This document shows positions 16,758-25,465 of a DNA stretch of 64,000 nucleotides, piece by piece (position 1 is the stretch's first letter; each line of letters starts with the position of its first letter). Where the stretch lies: contig CAWFBW010000009.1 in NCBI GenBank assembly GCA_963814165.1, positions 248,001 through 312,000 of the forward strand. The letters run 5' to 3'. Under the pieces are notes generated by a model. The model did no database searches, was not told the DNA's origin, and worked only from the letters and a program-made list of their open reading frames with translations. The DNA comes from DASRAA01 sp963814165 (GTDB taxonomy: Bacteria > Acidobacteriota > Terriglobia > Terriglobales > Acidobacteriaceae). Both the position numbers and the translations under genes were made by a program.

Positions 16758-17957
16758 ATGGCGAACGAGACCCACAACGGCCACGCCGACCTGCTGGAAC
16801 TGGTGCTGGTGCTGGCGCGCGAGAAGAAACCCATCCTGCTGGGCACGCTGGGCGCCGCGGTCATTGCTGGCATCATCGTATTCGTCGTCCCCAAGTCCTA
16901 CACCGCTACGGCGACCATTCTTCCGCCGCAGCAGAACCAGTCCGTCCTCAGTACCATGCTCGGACAGGTGGCCGGCGCTCAGGCTCTCGACCTGCGCGAC
17001 CTCGGTCTGAAGAATCCCTCAGATGTTTTCGTGGCCATGTTGAAGAGCCGCACCGTGGAGGACGCGCTGGTGAACCGCTTTGACTTGCGCAAGGTATACT
17101 ACGTCAAGCGCTACCAGGACGCCCGCAAGAAGCTGGAAAAGCGTAGCGAGATCGATCCGGAAAAGGAAGGTCTCATCTCCATCCAGGTGACGGACCACGA
17201 TCCGAAGCGCGCTGCCGAAATGGCCAACGCATGGGTGGACGAACTGCGCGCGCTCAACCTGCAACTTGCCCTCACCGAGGCGGCACAGCGTCGCGCGTTC
17301 TTCGAGCAGAAACTGGCCGCTGAGCGCGTGAGCCTTACCGATGCCGAGCTGGCGCTGAGGCAACTGGAGCAGAAGACCGGACTGATCCAGCCCGAGGCGC
17401 AGACGCGGGCGTTGATCGGCGCGGTGGCCGAGGTACGGGCGCAGATCGCGGCCAAGCAGGTGCAGCTGCAATCGATACGTTCGTACGCCACGGAGAATAA
17501 TCCCGACGTCAAGCGCGTGGAAAGGGAACTGGCGGAACTGCAATCCCAGTTCAATCGCCTGTCTCAGACCGAGCGCGAATCCGGTATTCCCGCAGAAGGA
17601 AGCCTCGAGGTACCGACCGGGCGCGTTGCCGCCGCCGGTATCGAGTACTTGCAGGCGGCGCGCGAGCTTAAGTACCACGAGTCGCTCTATGATTTTCTCT
17701 CGCGACAGCTCGAAGCCGCTCGGATTGACGAGTCGAAGAGTGCGGTACTAGTCCAAGTGGTCGATCGCGCCGTCGAGCCGGAAAGGAAGTCGGGCCCGAA
17801 GCGCCTGCTGATAGTCGCCGTCACCGCTGTGCTGGCGTTTGTACTGATGTGTTTCGCGATTCTGGTGCGCGAAGCCATCCGCCGCAAGCAGCAGGACCCG
17901 ACGGAGGCCGGTCGGCTCGCGCAACTGCGCAATTACCTGCGGAGTCCGTTAACGTAA
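16758..17957 (+). CDS. Polysaccharide chain-length determinant (Wzz/GumC-like)
   Basis: This 399-residue polysaccharide co-polymerase has a membrane helix at about 28-46, the PKSYTATATILPP segment typical of Wzz proteins, a long coiled-coil periplasmic region (about 170-275), and a second membrane helix (about 345-368). It lacks the C-terminal tyrosine autokinase domain, so a separate kinase, if any, lies elsewhere. It controls chain length together with the Wzy-like polymerase downstream. Spacing to the next gene is only 3 bases. Confidence 0.9.
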   Translation: MANETHNGHADLLELVLVLAREKKPILLGTLGAAVIAGIIVFVVPKSYTATATILPPQQNQSVLSTMLGQVAGAQALDLRDLGLKNPSDVFVAMLKSRTVEDALVNRFDLRKVYYVKRYQDARKKLEKRSEIDPEKEGLISIQVTDHDPKRAAEMANAWVDELRALNLQLALTEAAQRRAFFEQKLAAERVSLTDAELALRQLEQKTGLIQPEAQTRALIGAVAEVRAQIAAKQVQLQSIRSYATENNPDVKRVERELAELQSQFNRLSQTERESGIPAEGSLEVPTGRVAAAGIEYLQAARELKYHESLYDFLSRQLEAARIDESKSAVLVQVVDRAVEPERKSGPKRLLIVAVTAVLAFVLMCFAILVREAIRRKQQDPTEAGRLAQLRNYLRSPLT

Positions 17958-17960
17958 CCT

Positions 17961-19037
17961 ATGAATAATTGCATCCTTGTTACCGGTGGAGCGGGTTTCA
18001 TCGGCTCCAACTTCATATTGCAGTGGCTGGAGGGCGAGTCAACGTCGCTCGTCAACCTCGACAGCCTCACGTATGCGGGAAATCCCGCAAACCTCACGTC
18101 AGTCGCGGACAACCCGCGCTACACGTTCGTATATGGCGACATGAACGACCGCGAGTTGGTGTGCCGGATTTTCGCTGGCCATAAGCCCGCAGCCATCGTG
18201 CACTTTGCCGCCGAGAGCCATGTGGACCGCTCGATTCTCGGTCCCGAAGAATTTATTCGCACCAACATTCACGGCACGTTTTCGCTGCTCGACGAAGCCA
18301 TGGCCTACTGGCAAGCGCTGCCCGAGGCTGACCGCGAGCGCTTTCGTTTCCTCCACGTTTCCACCGACGAGGTGTACGGCTCACTTGGCGCGGACGATGC
18401 CGCCTTCAGCGAGACCACGCCCTACGCTCCCAACAGCCCATACGCCGCGTCGAAGGCGGCGTCCGACCACCTGGTCCGCGCCTGGTATCACACCTTCAAG
18501 CTGCCGACGCTGACCACCAACTGCTCGAACAACTACGGGCCGTTCCAGTTTCCCGAGAAGCTCATTCCGCTCATCATTCACAACGCGCTTAACGGCAAGA
18601 CGCTTCCGGTGTATGGTGACGGGCTCAACGTACGCGACTGGCTTTACGTGGAAGACCACTGCTCCGCCATTCGCTGCGTGCTGCGCAACGGCCGCCCCGG
18701 AGAGACCTACAACATCGGAGGCCGCAGCGAGCGCCGCAACATCGACGTGGTGCGCATCATCTGCGGCGTGCTCGACGAGCTTCGTCCCGCCGCACGCCCT
18801 TACGCCGACCTTATCGCCTTCGTGCCCGACCGCCCCGGCCATGATCGCCGTTATGCCATCGACTCGTCGCGCATCGAGCGCGAGTTGAACTGGCGGCCGC
18901 AGACTTCGTTCGAAGAGGGCATTCGGCGCACTATCGCCTGGTATCTCGATCATCAGGACTGGGTGGCCGCCATCACCAGCGGCAGCTATCGGGACTGGAT
19001 CGCCAAACAGTACGCCACTCGCGGAGGCACCGACTAG
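17961..19037 (+). CDS. rfbB: dTDP-glucose 4,6-dehydratase
   Basis: This 358-residue extended short-chain dehydrogenase converts dTDP-glucose to dTDP-4-keto-6-deoxyglucose. It has the NAD-binding GGAGFIGSN motif (about 9-17), the catalytic STDEVYGSL (about 134-142), YAASKAASDH with the active Tyr and Lys (about 160-169), and NCSNNYGPFQFPEKLIPL, a hallmark of RmlB. It is followed 1 base later by rfbA. No rfbC or rfbD is nearby, so the final sugar (rhamnose or another 6-deoxysugar) is not settled. Confidence 0.95.
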   Translation: MNNCILVTGGAGFIGSNFILQWLEGESTSLVNLDSLTYAGNPANLTSVADNPRYTFVYGDMNDRELVCRIFAGHKPAAIVHFAAESHVDRSILGPEEFIRTNIHGTFSLLDEAMAYWQALPEADRERFRFLHVSTDEVYGSLGADDAAFSETTPYAPNSPYAASKAASDHLVRAWYHTFKLPTLTTNCSNNYGPFQFPEKLIPLIIHNALNGKTLPVYGDGLNVRDWLYVEDHCSAIRCVLRNGRPGETYNIGGRSERRNIDVVRIICGVLDELRPAARPYADLIAFVPDRPGHDRRYAIDSSRIERELNWRPQTSFEEGIRRTIAWYLDHQDWVAAITSGSYRDWIAKQYATRGGTD

Positions 19038-19038
19038 C

Positions 19039-19929
19039 ATGCCGACTACGCTCAAGGGCATCATTCTCGCCGGAGGCTCCGGCACCCGCCTCTATCCCGC
19101 GACGCAAAGCGTCAGTAAGCAGCTCTTGCCGGTCTACGACAAGCCGATGATCTACTACCCGCTCAGCGCGCTGATGCTGGCGGGCATTCGCGACGTGCTC
19201 ATCATCTCCACGCCGCAAGACACGCCGCGCTTCGAGCAGCTTCTGGGCGACGGCGCTCGCTGGGGCATGTCTTTCCATTACGCGGTGCAGGCGCGACCGG
19301 AAGGCATCGCGCAGGCGTTCCTCGTGGGTGCGGAGTTCATCGCGTCGCAGCGCTGCGCCCTCGTGCTTGGCGACAACATTTTCTACGGACACAACCTCTC
19401 GCAGATGCTGCAATCCGCGTCGCAGCGCGAGCACGGCGCGACCGTGTTCGCCTATCGCGTGCAGGATCCTGAGCGCTATGGCGTCATCGAGATCGACGCC
19501 GAAGGCCGCGCTCTCAGCCTGGAAGAGAAACCGAAGCAGCCGAAGTCGCGCTACGCCGTTACCGGCCTGTACTTCTACGACGAGCGAGTAGTGGAGCTGA
19601 CCCGCCGCCTAAAGCCGTCCGCCCGCGGCGAGCTTGAGATCACCGACCTCAACCGCGTCTATCTTCAACTCGGCGAGCTGCGCGCCGAAATGATGGGACG
19701 CGGTATGGCCTGGCTCGATACCGGCACGCACGATTCGCTGCTCGAAGCCGCCTCGTTCATCCAGACCATCGAAAAGCGCCAGGGCCTCAAGGTCGCGTGT
19801 CCGGAAGAGATCGCCTTTCGCGCGGGGTACATCGACGCCGCCCAACTCGAGCGCCTCGCCGCCACCCTCGACAACAGCGGATACGGCCTGTACCTGCGCG
19901 GCGTATTGGAATCGCCCGAATTGCCATGA
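19039..19929 (+). CDS. rfbA: Glucose-1-phosphate thymidylyltransferase
   Basis: This 296-residue enzyme makes dTDP-glucose from glucose-1-phosphate and dTTP, the step before RfbB. It has the nucleotide-binding GGSGTRLYPAT (about 11-21), SKQLLPVYDKPMIYYPLS (about 24-41), LVLGDNIFYGH (about 109-119), YGVIE and SLEEKPKQPKSRYAVTGLYFYD. Length and motifs match RmlA closely. The stop overlaps the start of the next gene (ATGA), indicating translational coupling. Confidence 0.96.
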   Translation: MPTTLKGIILAGGSGTRLYPATQSVSKQLLPVYDKPMIYYPLSALMLAGIRDVLIISTPQDTPRFEQLLGDGARWGMSFHYAVQARPEGIAQAFLVGAEFIASQRCALVLGDNIFYGHNLSQMLQSASQREHGATVFAYRVQDPERYGVIEIDAEGRALSLEEKPKQPKSRYAVTGLYFYDERVVELTRRLKPSARGELEITDLNRVYLQLGELRAEMMGRGMAWLDTGTHDSLLEAASFIQTIEKRQGLKVACPEEIAFRAGYIDAAQLERLAATLDNSGYGLYLRGVLESPELP

Positions 19930-21380
19930 CCGCCGCCGCGACCGCCTGGCCTTCAACCGACTTCCGACGCCTGCCGATTCCCGCGGCCGCGTTTGAAGTC
20001 CTGGCCTACCTTGCCGTGGTAGCTGCCGCCACCCTCGCTTTCCTCGCCGGATGGCTCCCCGTCAACGGCGCGGTGGTGCTTACGGTGGTGCTGCTGGCGT
20101 CGCTCATCGTGTTGTCGTGGGCGCACCTGGGGCAAGGGCGGCATCCGGTGTTTTTGTTTTTGTGCACACTGATGCTGTTTCAGGGAGGAAGGCTGGTTGG
20201 GTATTGCCTGGGGGTTGTCTCCGAGCCCCTGCAGGTTGGGCTGATGTTACGGGAGCCCTTTGCCGTATCCCGCGAAGTGTCAGGCATTGTGTTGCTGTGC
20301 CTCGCGCTGTCGGCGATCTGTGTTTATGTTCCGTGCCGCTGGAATTATCGCCCGGTTCCGCCGCCCGCTACCACCGGAGTGGGCCAGTACCTGCCCTACT
20401 TGTACCTGGTCTATTTCTGCAGCCTGCCTTTCCTGCTGTACAAGAACTACCTGTATTTACGCTACATTCAGTTGCACGGCGGCTATGTTGTTTTCTTCAG
20501 CGACTACGGCGGCCTGGCCGCGAGCGTGCCCTTTGTGGTGCGTATCATGGCGCTGTTGCCGTTGCCCTTGCTCTTGCTGGTCTTTGTGTTCGAATCACGC
20601 ACACGGCTGCTGTATTTTGTGGTGACCTCGTACTTTGCCGGCAGTGTTGTCCTGTTGCTGACCGGAACCCGGTTGGGGCCGTTCAGCCTGATTCTGACGC
20701 TGTGGTACGTCGCGAGGGTCAAGTCCGGCAAGCCCGCCCGCGTATGGCGGATCGCCTTGATGGCGGCCGCTCTGGTCATCGTGGCCAATCTCATCGCATT
20801 GGCGCGCTTCGAGGAAGACATTGAAAGCCGCGCGGCGGCGGACGCAGTTAGCTTCGTCGCTACGCAGGGCATATCTCTGGGAGTCACGGAAGTCGCCGTG
20901 ATGCATCCCGAGAAATTCCGCCCATACGTTCTCTCCTACCTGTTGCATGAGTTGCAAATCGAATTCGTCGCGAGTGACGTCTCAAGTTACTTTCGCGGGC
21001 GGCAATTCGGGTACGACGTCTCAGTGTTCCTCAATCCAACACTGTTCTCCCAGGGTTTTGCCGCAGCAGGGTCCTATGTCGGGGAGGCGTATGTCATCGG
21101 CGGAATTGTGGGCGTGGCCGTGGTTTCACTTCTGATCGGCGGCGGTCTCCGTTTTCTCAATACGGTCGGCAGCAACATCAAAGCGCTGGTTATGGTGGCT
21201 TTTGTCATGCCGCAGGTCTTGTTGCTGCCTCGCGGGTTTCTCATGGGGTGGGCGTCTTCGCTGCTTCGCGCGTTTGTCCTTTTGCTCCCGATAGTACTCG
21301 GATGGAGTTTGTACCGTTTTCTCATACCGGTGTATAGAACGCCGCTTGCGGCCGAGGGGAGTACCGTTGACCGGTCGTGA
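19926..21380 (+). CDS. O-antigen polymerase/ligase-like membrane protein (Wzy-like)
   Basis: This protein of about 484 residues has roughly 11-12 hydrophobic helices and a large loop in the second half. It lies between rfbA and a glycosyltransferase. Wzy polymerases have no sequence signature that can be read by eye, so the assignment rests on topology and position in a Wzx/Wzz/SLBB locus. The chosen ATG overlaps the rfbA stop by four bases; the open frame upstream of it lies within rfbA. A ligase (WaaL-like) role is the main alternative. Confidence 0.72.
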   Translation: MTAAATAWPSTDFRRLPIPAAAFEVLAYLAVVAAATLAFLAGWLPVNGAVVLTVVLLASLIVLSWAHLGQGRHPVFLFLCTLMLFQGGRLVGYCLGVVSEPLQVGLMLREPFAVSREVSGIVLLCLALSAICVYVPCRWNYRPVPPPATTGVGQYLPYLYLVYFCSLPFLLYKNYLYLRYIQLHGGYVVFFSDYGGLAASVPFVVRIMALLPLPLLLLVFVFESRTRLLYFVVTSYFAGSVVLLLTGTRLGPFSLILTLWYVARVKSGKPARVWRIALMAAALVIVANLIALARFEEDIESRAAADAVSFVATQGISLGVTEVAVMHPEKFRPYVLSYLLHELQIEFVASDVSSYFRGRQFGYDVSVFLNPTLFSQGFAAAGSYVGEAYVIGGIVGVAVVSLLIGGGLRFLNTVGSNIKALVMVAFVMPQVLLLPRGFLMGWASSLLRAFVLLLPIVLGWSLYRFLIPVYRTPLAAEGSTVDRS

Positions 21381-22212
21381 GATTCGGTTTTCGCTGGTGC
21401 TGGCTACCGTGGGGCGCACCGAAGAACTCACAAAATTCCTGGTTCATTTGGCTGCACAGTCCTATACCGAGTTTGAATTGGTGGTTGTTGACCAGAACCC
21501 GGACGACCGGTTGGTTGCAGTTCTTGCAGGATACTCAGCAACGTTTCCAATTCAGCATCTGCGGTCGGAGGCAGGCTTGTCGCGTGCCCGCAATGCAGGC
21601 CTCAAGCACGCAAGCGGCGATGTGATTGCGTTTCCCGACGACGATTGCTGGTACCCCGCTGGCTTGCTGGAGAGGGTTGGACGCATCCTCGCTGCGCATC
21701 CAGAGCTTGACGGGATCACAGGCCGGCCGGTTGACCCGTCGTTCTCCCGCTATCACAAGACCTCGGGCGCCATCGACAAGCAGAATCTCTTTCTACGCTG
21801 CTGTTCGATCACAATGTTCCTTCGCGCGAGCGTAGTCAATGTAGTTGGGGAGTTTGATGAAACCTTGGGTGCTGGCAGCACAAGCGAGACAGTCGCGGGA
21901 GAAGAATCCGACTATCTTCTTCGCGCCCTAGAGGCTGGCTTTCAACTTCATTTCGACGCTGATATCGAGGTATTTCATCGCGAACCCGCGTTGTTATACG
22001 ACAGCAACTTTAATAGGAAGGCGCGCGGCTACAACACTGCATTGGGGTATTTACTGCGGAAGTATCGGTATTCTCTCTGGTATGTGGCGGAGACGTGGAT
22101 TCGGGCCCTCGGAGGGGTATGTCTGTCAGCCGTAACTTTCGATGATCGAAGAATGAGATACCACGCCAATGTGTTGGTTGGTAGGATCTCGGGCTATTTC
22201 AAACAGCGGTAG
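21367..22212 (+). CDS. Glycosyltransferase family 2
   Basis: This glycosyltransferase has about 281 residues. Its N-terminal GT-A domain shows SLVLATVGRTEEL, FELVVVDQNPDDRL, LSRARNAGLKHASGDVIAFP and DDDCWYP, the nucleotide-sugar and metal-binding region. The C-terminal GEESDYLLRALEAG resembles the catalytic-base ED region. The TTG at 21367 is preferred because GAGGGGAG lies about six bases upstream; it overlaps the end of the polymerase gene by 14 bases. It adds one sugar of the repeat unit; donor and acceptor are unknown. Confidence 0.88.
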   Translation: MTGREIRFSLVLATVGRTEELTKFLVHLAAQSYTEFELVVVDQNPDDRLVAVLAGYSATFPIQHLRSEAGLSRARNAGLKHASGDVIAFPDDDCWYPAGLLERVGRILAAHPELDGITGRPVDPSFSRYHKTSGAIDKQNLFLRCCSITMFLRASVVNVVGEFDETLGAGSTSETVAGEESDYLLRALEAGFQLHFDADIEVFHREPALLYDSNFNRKARGYNTALGYLLRKYRYSLWYVAETWIRALGGVCLSAVTFDDRRMRYHANVLVGRISGYFKQR

Positions 22213-22228
22213 GAAGCGAGAGGACCAC

Positions 22229-23503
22229 GTGGATTCTAGCTCAACGAGAGTAACTTATTTTGCTCAGTTGGCACGCAATGTCCTCCACTTTGGTTCGGGC
22301 GAGTTCCTGGCGCGGGTGCTTTCCGTTACCGTCGTCATTCTACTCGGCCACCTCTACGGAATCGTCATCGTTGGTGTGTACGGGCTGGCCGTGACCGTTG
22401 CAACATACCTGATGCCGGTCATCGACTTCGGACTCAAGCATGTCGGCGCCCGCCTTCTTTCGCGTTTTCCGCGCTCCGCTTCCGAAATCGTGCAGCGGGT
22501 GCAGCGCCGCCGCTACCTGATGGCATCGGCCGCGCTGCCCTTTGTTCTGCTCTATGCGGCGCTCGCGCGCCTGCCACTCGAGTTCAAGATTTTCCTCTTC
22601 GCCTTCTCCGCCATCGGAACGCTCTACGCTTTTTCCCTCGACTGGGCCGCATGGGGCAGCGAGAATCTTTTCCTGGCGGGAATGGTCAAGGCCGTCATTC
22701 CGGCCTGTCTTCTGGTTGGACTTGGCTTTGCACTGCGTTTCGAGCATCTGCTTTCCTGGCTGGTCGTGGGCAACCTGGTTGGCTACATACTCCAGAGTTG
22801 GATCTTTTATCTCTGGTGGCAGCGACACCGCCGCCGCATCGCCGAGCCCGAGCAGGGTGTGGCGGAGATCGCTGAGTCGCTGGAGTGGCGGCGCACCAGC
22901 ATCATGGGCATCGCCTGGATGACCAACCTCGCGTTCAACAGCGTGGACATGCTGATGCTGGGTGTGCTCTCCAATCCGCGGCAGGTGGGGCTTTACAGTG
23001 CGGCGTACCGCATTATCAACCAGGTCTTCATTGCTTACTACCTGTTGACTGGTGTGCTGTATCCGCAGATGGCGCGCCAAGACCCCTCGCAGCGGCGAAG
23101 CATGCTGCGCCCCGGTGTCTTTGTGCTGCTGATTGCGGTAGGCTCTGCGCTGGCCCTTCCTGTGGCGTATTTCCGGCGACCGCTGCTCGGAATTGTCTTC
23201 GGGCAGCCATTCGTGGCCGCTGCACCGTTGTTGCTGCTGCTGGCCTGCTGCATCCCGCTCGACTTTCTGACTTCATACTTGAACAATGCGTATCTCGCCT
23301 GGAATATGGAGCGTCACGTACTGAAGTGCGGTCTGCTGGCGGCCGGAACCGATGTCGCGCTCAATTTATTCGGAATCCCGCGCTATGGTGCGATAGCCGC
23401 GGCCGTCAACACCGTGATTTCGTATCTTGTGTACCTCGCCGCCCTGTCGTTCGCTGCCCGCAACGTGTCTCCTCAGCACGATACGCTTCCGCAAGCGGGC
23501 TAG
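22229..23503 (+). CDS. Polysaccharide flippase (Wzx/MATE-like, polysaccharide biosynthesis protein)
   Basis: This protein of about 424 residues has 12-14 hydrophobic helices and the multidrug/oligosaccharidyl-lipid/polysaccharide (MOP) flippase layout, including FNSVDMLMLGVLSNPRQVGLYSAAYRI (the substrate-cavity helix region). It moves the lipid-linked repeat unit across the inner membrane for polymerisation. The GTG at 22229 has AGAGG close upstream and avoids overlap with the glycosyltransferase; an ATG at 22169 is the longer option. Its stop shares four bases with the stop of a convergent gene (CTAG, 23500-23503). Confidence 0.88.
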   Translation: MDSSSTRVTYFAQLARNVLHFGSGEFLARVLSVTVVILLGHLYGIVIVGVYGLAVTVATYLMPVIDFGLKHVGARLLSRFPRSASEIVQRVQRRRYLMASAALPFVLLYAALARLPLEFKIFLFAFSAIGTLYAFSLDWAAWGSENLFLAGMVKAVIPACLLVGLGFALRFEHLLSWLVVGNLVGYILQSWIFYLWWQRHRRRIAEPEQGVAEIAESLEWRRTSIMGIAWMTNLAFNSVDMLMLGVLSNPRQVGLYSAAYRIINQVFIAYYLLTGVLYPQMARQDPSQRRSMLRPGVFVLLIAVGSALALPVAYFRRPLLGIVFGQPFVAAAPLLLLLACCIPLDFLTSYLNNAYLAWNMERHVLKCGLLAAGTDVALNLFGIPRYGAIAAAVNTVISYLVYLAALSFAARNVSPQHDTLPQAG

Positions 23504-24615
23504 AGCGATCCGAGAAGTATCTTCCACAACTCTGGCCAGTTTCGGGCATAAGGCGAATCAATCGTCACATCAGGCACCGGGTGGAATATTGATTCACCTG
23601 TCGCCGCTCGCATCATCAAATCCGCCAGGATATCGGCGTCAAAAGGGTCGAAGAACCGGACGTCGGCACTCCCGGCCGCCGTTTCGTGGGCATAGGGTAA
23701 ATCCGCTAGTAGCATCGGCTTTCCGTATTCGCGGAACTCACTGATCGGCAGGCCCCATGTCTCTAGTCGGGAAGGAAATACCAAGCAGTCGGTCTCGCCG
23801 TAGAGCTCGACGATTCGCTCGCGCGGAAGCAAGCCCAGCCAGCGAACGGAACGCAGGTTCTTAAACTCTTTCACCACGTGTGCACCGTACTTGTTTACCG
23901 ACTTATCGAAGGTTAGCCAGAGCTCAAACTGATCGAAGCCCCGGCTTTCCAGGATATGTGCTGCCTTCAGGCAAAGTTCCGGGTTCTTGTAGGTGCGGGG
24001 AAACATTGGGTAGAAGAAGCGGTAGGGTCGATGGGTCGCTCTGCCTGCAGAGAGTTTCGTGGAGCCGGGCAAGTTTAGATCGGGGCGCGCAACAATAACA
24101 TTTTGAACTCCGTAAAGACCACGAAATGCCTTGCGTATCCAATCCTGCTGCACAATGACGTAATTGTTGGCCCGAATATTGATTTGGTAGAGGAACCGAT
24201 ATAGAAACGTAAAGAGTCCGAATCGCCAGTCTAGGAAGAACTCGCGAATAGTTGCCCGGTAGAATGGCGAGGGGTTTTGGCAATACACGGCTCGAACTTC
24301 GGCGGACACGTTCGGAGTCATGTCATGCATCGAAAGCCACAATTTGGGTTTAAGCCGCACACTGATTTCTTTCGCGTACCAATATTCGAAGCGTACGCGG
24401 GCAAGCCACGAACGCATGATGTTGGGAAATTCAAGGTAAGTGACTCCCGAAATGTCGAACAGATCGCGGCGCGTCACGAGGGCAACGATCTCGTATTGAT
24501 CGCTATAGTCGCGCGTCAGTGACATCAGCGCATCACGGAAGATTGAAAGTCCGCCCACCTCGCGAATGTTGACTCCCGATAAAACTAGTGTTGGACGCGA
24601 TTCATTTGACCGCAT
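23500..24615 (-). CDS. Glycosyltransferase family 4/1
   Basis: This 371-residue GT-B-fold enzyme has an N-terminal NIREVGGLSIFRDAL (Gly-rich loop) and a C-terminal donor domain. The latter contains RFFYPMFPRTYKNPELCLKA, WLGLLPRERIVELYGETDCL, and FPSRLETWGLPISEFREYGK with the conserved E(x7)E-like pattern. It is convergent with the flippase and probably assembles the same polysaccharide, although it is on the opposite strand. Its start overlaps the end of the methyltransferase gene by 14 bases, so the two form a transcription unit. Confidence 0.87.
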   Translation of the reverse strand: MRSNESRPTLVLSGVNIREVGGLSIFRDALMSLTRDYSDQYEIVALVTRRDLFDISGVTYLEFPNIMRSWLARVRFEYWYAKEISVRLKPKLWLSMHDMTPNVSAEVRAVYCQNPSPFYRATIREFFLDWRFGLFTFLYRFLYQINIRANNYVIVQQDWIRKAFRGLYGVQNVIVARPDLNLPGSTKLSAGRATHRPYRFFYPMFPRTYKNPELCLKAAHILESRGFDQFELWLTFDKSVNKYGAHVVKEFKNLRSVRWLGLLPRERIVELYGETDCLVFPSRLETWGLPISEFREYGKPMLLADLPYAHETAAGSADVRFFDPFDADILADLMMRAATGESIFHPVPDVTIDSPYARNWPELWKILLGSL

Positions 24616-25357
24616 AGACGACCGGCGCCGGATGTATTTGTGACGGTGCGATAAGAATTTCTTTCAATTCTACTCGGGCAAATCCGGCCTGCATGACGCG
24701 GCTGCAAATGTCGCATCGGGAGTGCCGCCAGAATACCGGAGCTGACTCTGCGCCGCCGATTCTCGAGTCGTGGTACTCGGGTTCGCTGAAGAAGACGACC
24801 CTGCCATTCTGGAGCTCGGCGGTGTGCACCGTCGCTGGAGTGTCATACAGAGGTACGCTGAAGATCATGGCTCCGCCTGGACGGAGAACGCGAGATATTT
24901 CCTTGTATCCTGCCAGGTCATCCGCGACGTGCTCGAATACCTGGTTCGACGTCACCAGGTCGAACGAGGCGTCGGGGAATGTGAGCTCCTGGATATCCTG
25001 ATTCAAGACGCCATCGACCACCGTTCCTGTCGGCCTATCCTGAAAGTATTCACTTGTGGTGGTCGAACGCATGTGCGATTCCAACCACTTTAGCGTAGCG
25101 CCGTAGGTGGAGAGTTCATAGGCGTCTTTTGCCGACGCACTGTCTCTAAGATGCTCTTGAATGACAGGTATCAAAGACAGGTTGATGACCGTAGCAGCGC
25201 AAGTGACGCATCGGGTCAACAGGGGAGCAGGGCCCATGGACAAGAACAGCCTGCGGCCACACATCGGGCAAATGCCGATGCTTGCGCGCCACTTGTAGAC
25301 TGGCTCGGCCCAGTGATTCAGGTAGCGATACACAGACTGCAGCCGTTTTACGTTCAA
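24602..25357 (-). CDS. SAM-dependent methyltransferase with N-terminal zinc ribbon
   Basis: This 251-residue protein carries a zinc-ribbon-like N-terminus (CPMCGRR about 30-36 and CVTC about 50-53) and a class I methyltransferase region with PDASFDLVTSNQVFEHV (post-II motif) and ISRVLRPGGAMIFSVPLYD. The canonical Gly-rich motif I is not obvious at its expected place (ELSTYGATLKWLE). The start is TTG. Its position before a glycosyltransferase suggests sugar or glycan-terminal methylation, or regulation of chain end. Function beyond methyltransferase fold is inferred. Confidence 0.8.
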   Translation of the reverse strand: MNVKRLQSVYRYLNHWAEPVYKWRASIGICPMCGRRLFLSMGPAPLLTRCVTCAATVINLSLIPVIQEHLRDSASAKDAYELSTYGATLKWLESHMRSTTTSEYFQDRPTGTVVDGVLNQDIQELTFPDASFDLVTSNQVFEHVADDLAGYKEISRVLRPGGAMIFSVPLYDTPATVHTAELQNGRVVFFSEPEYHDSRIGGAESAPVFWRHSRCDICSRVMQAGFARVELKEILIAPSQIHPAPVVYAVK

Positions 25358-25465
25358 TCTTTTCTGCCTCGGTTACATTTACGGCGGACGCACCCCGTCG
25401 CGGTTCCGTTAAATGGGGAACATGACTTTCACGTTACTTGAATGGATGAGGAGATGCTACTGCAT

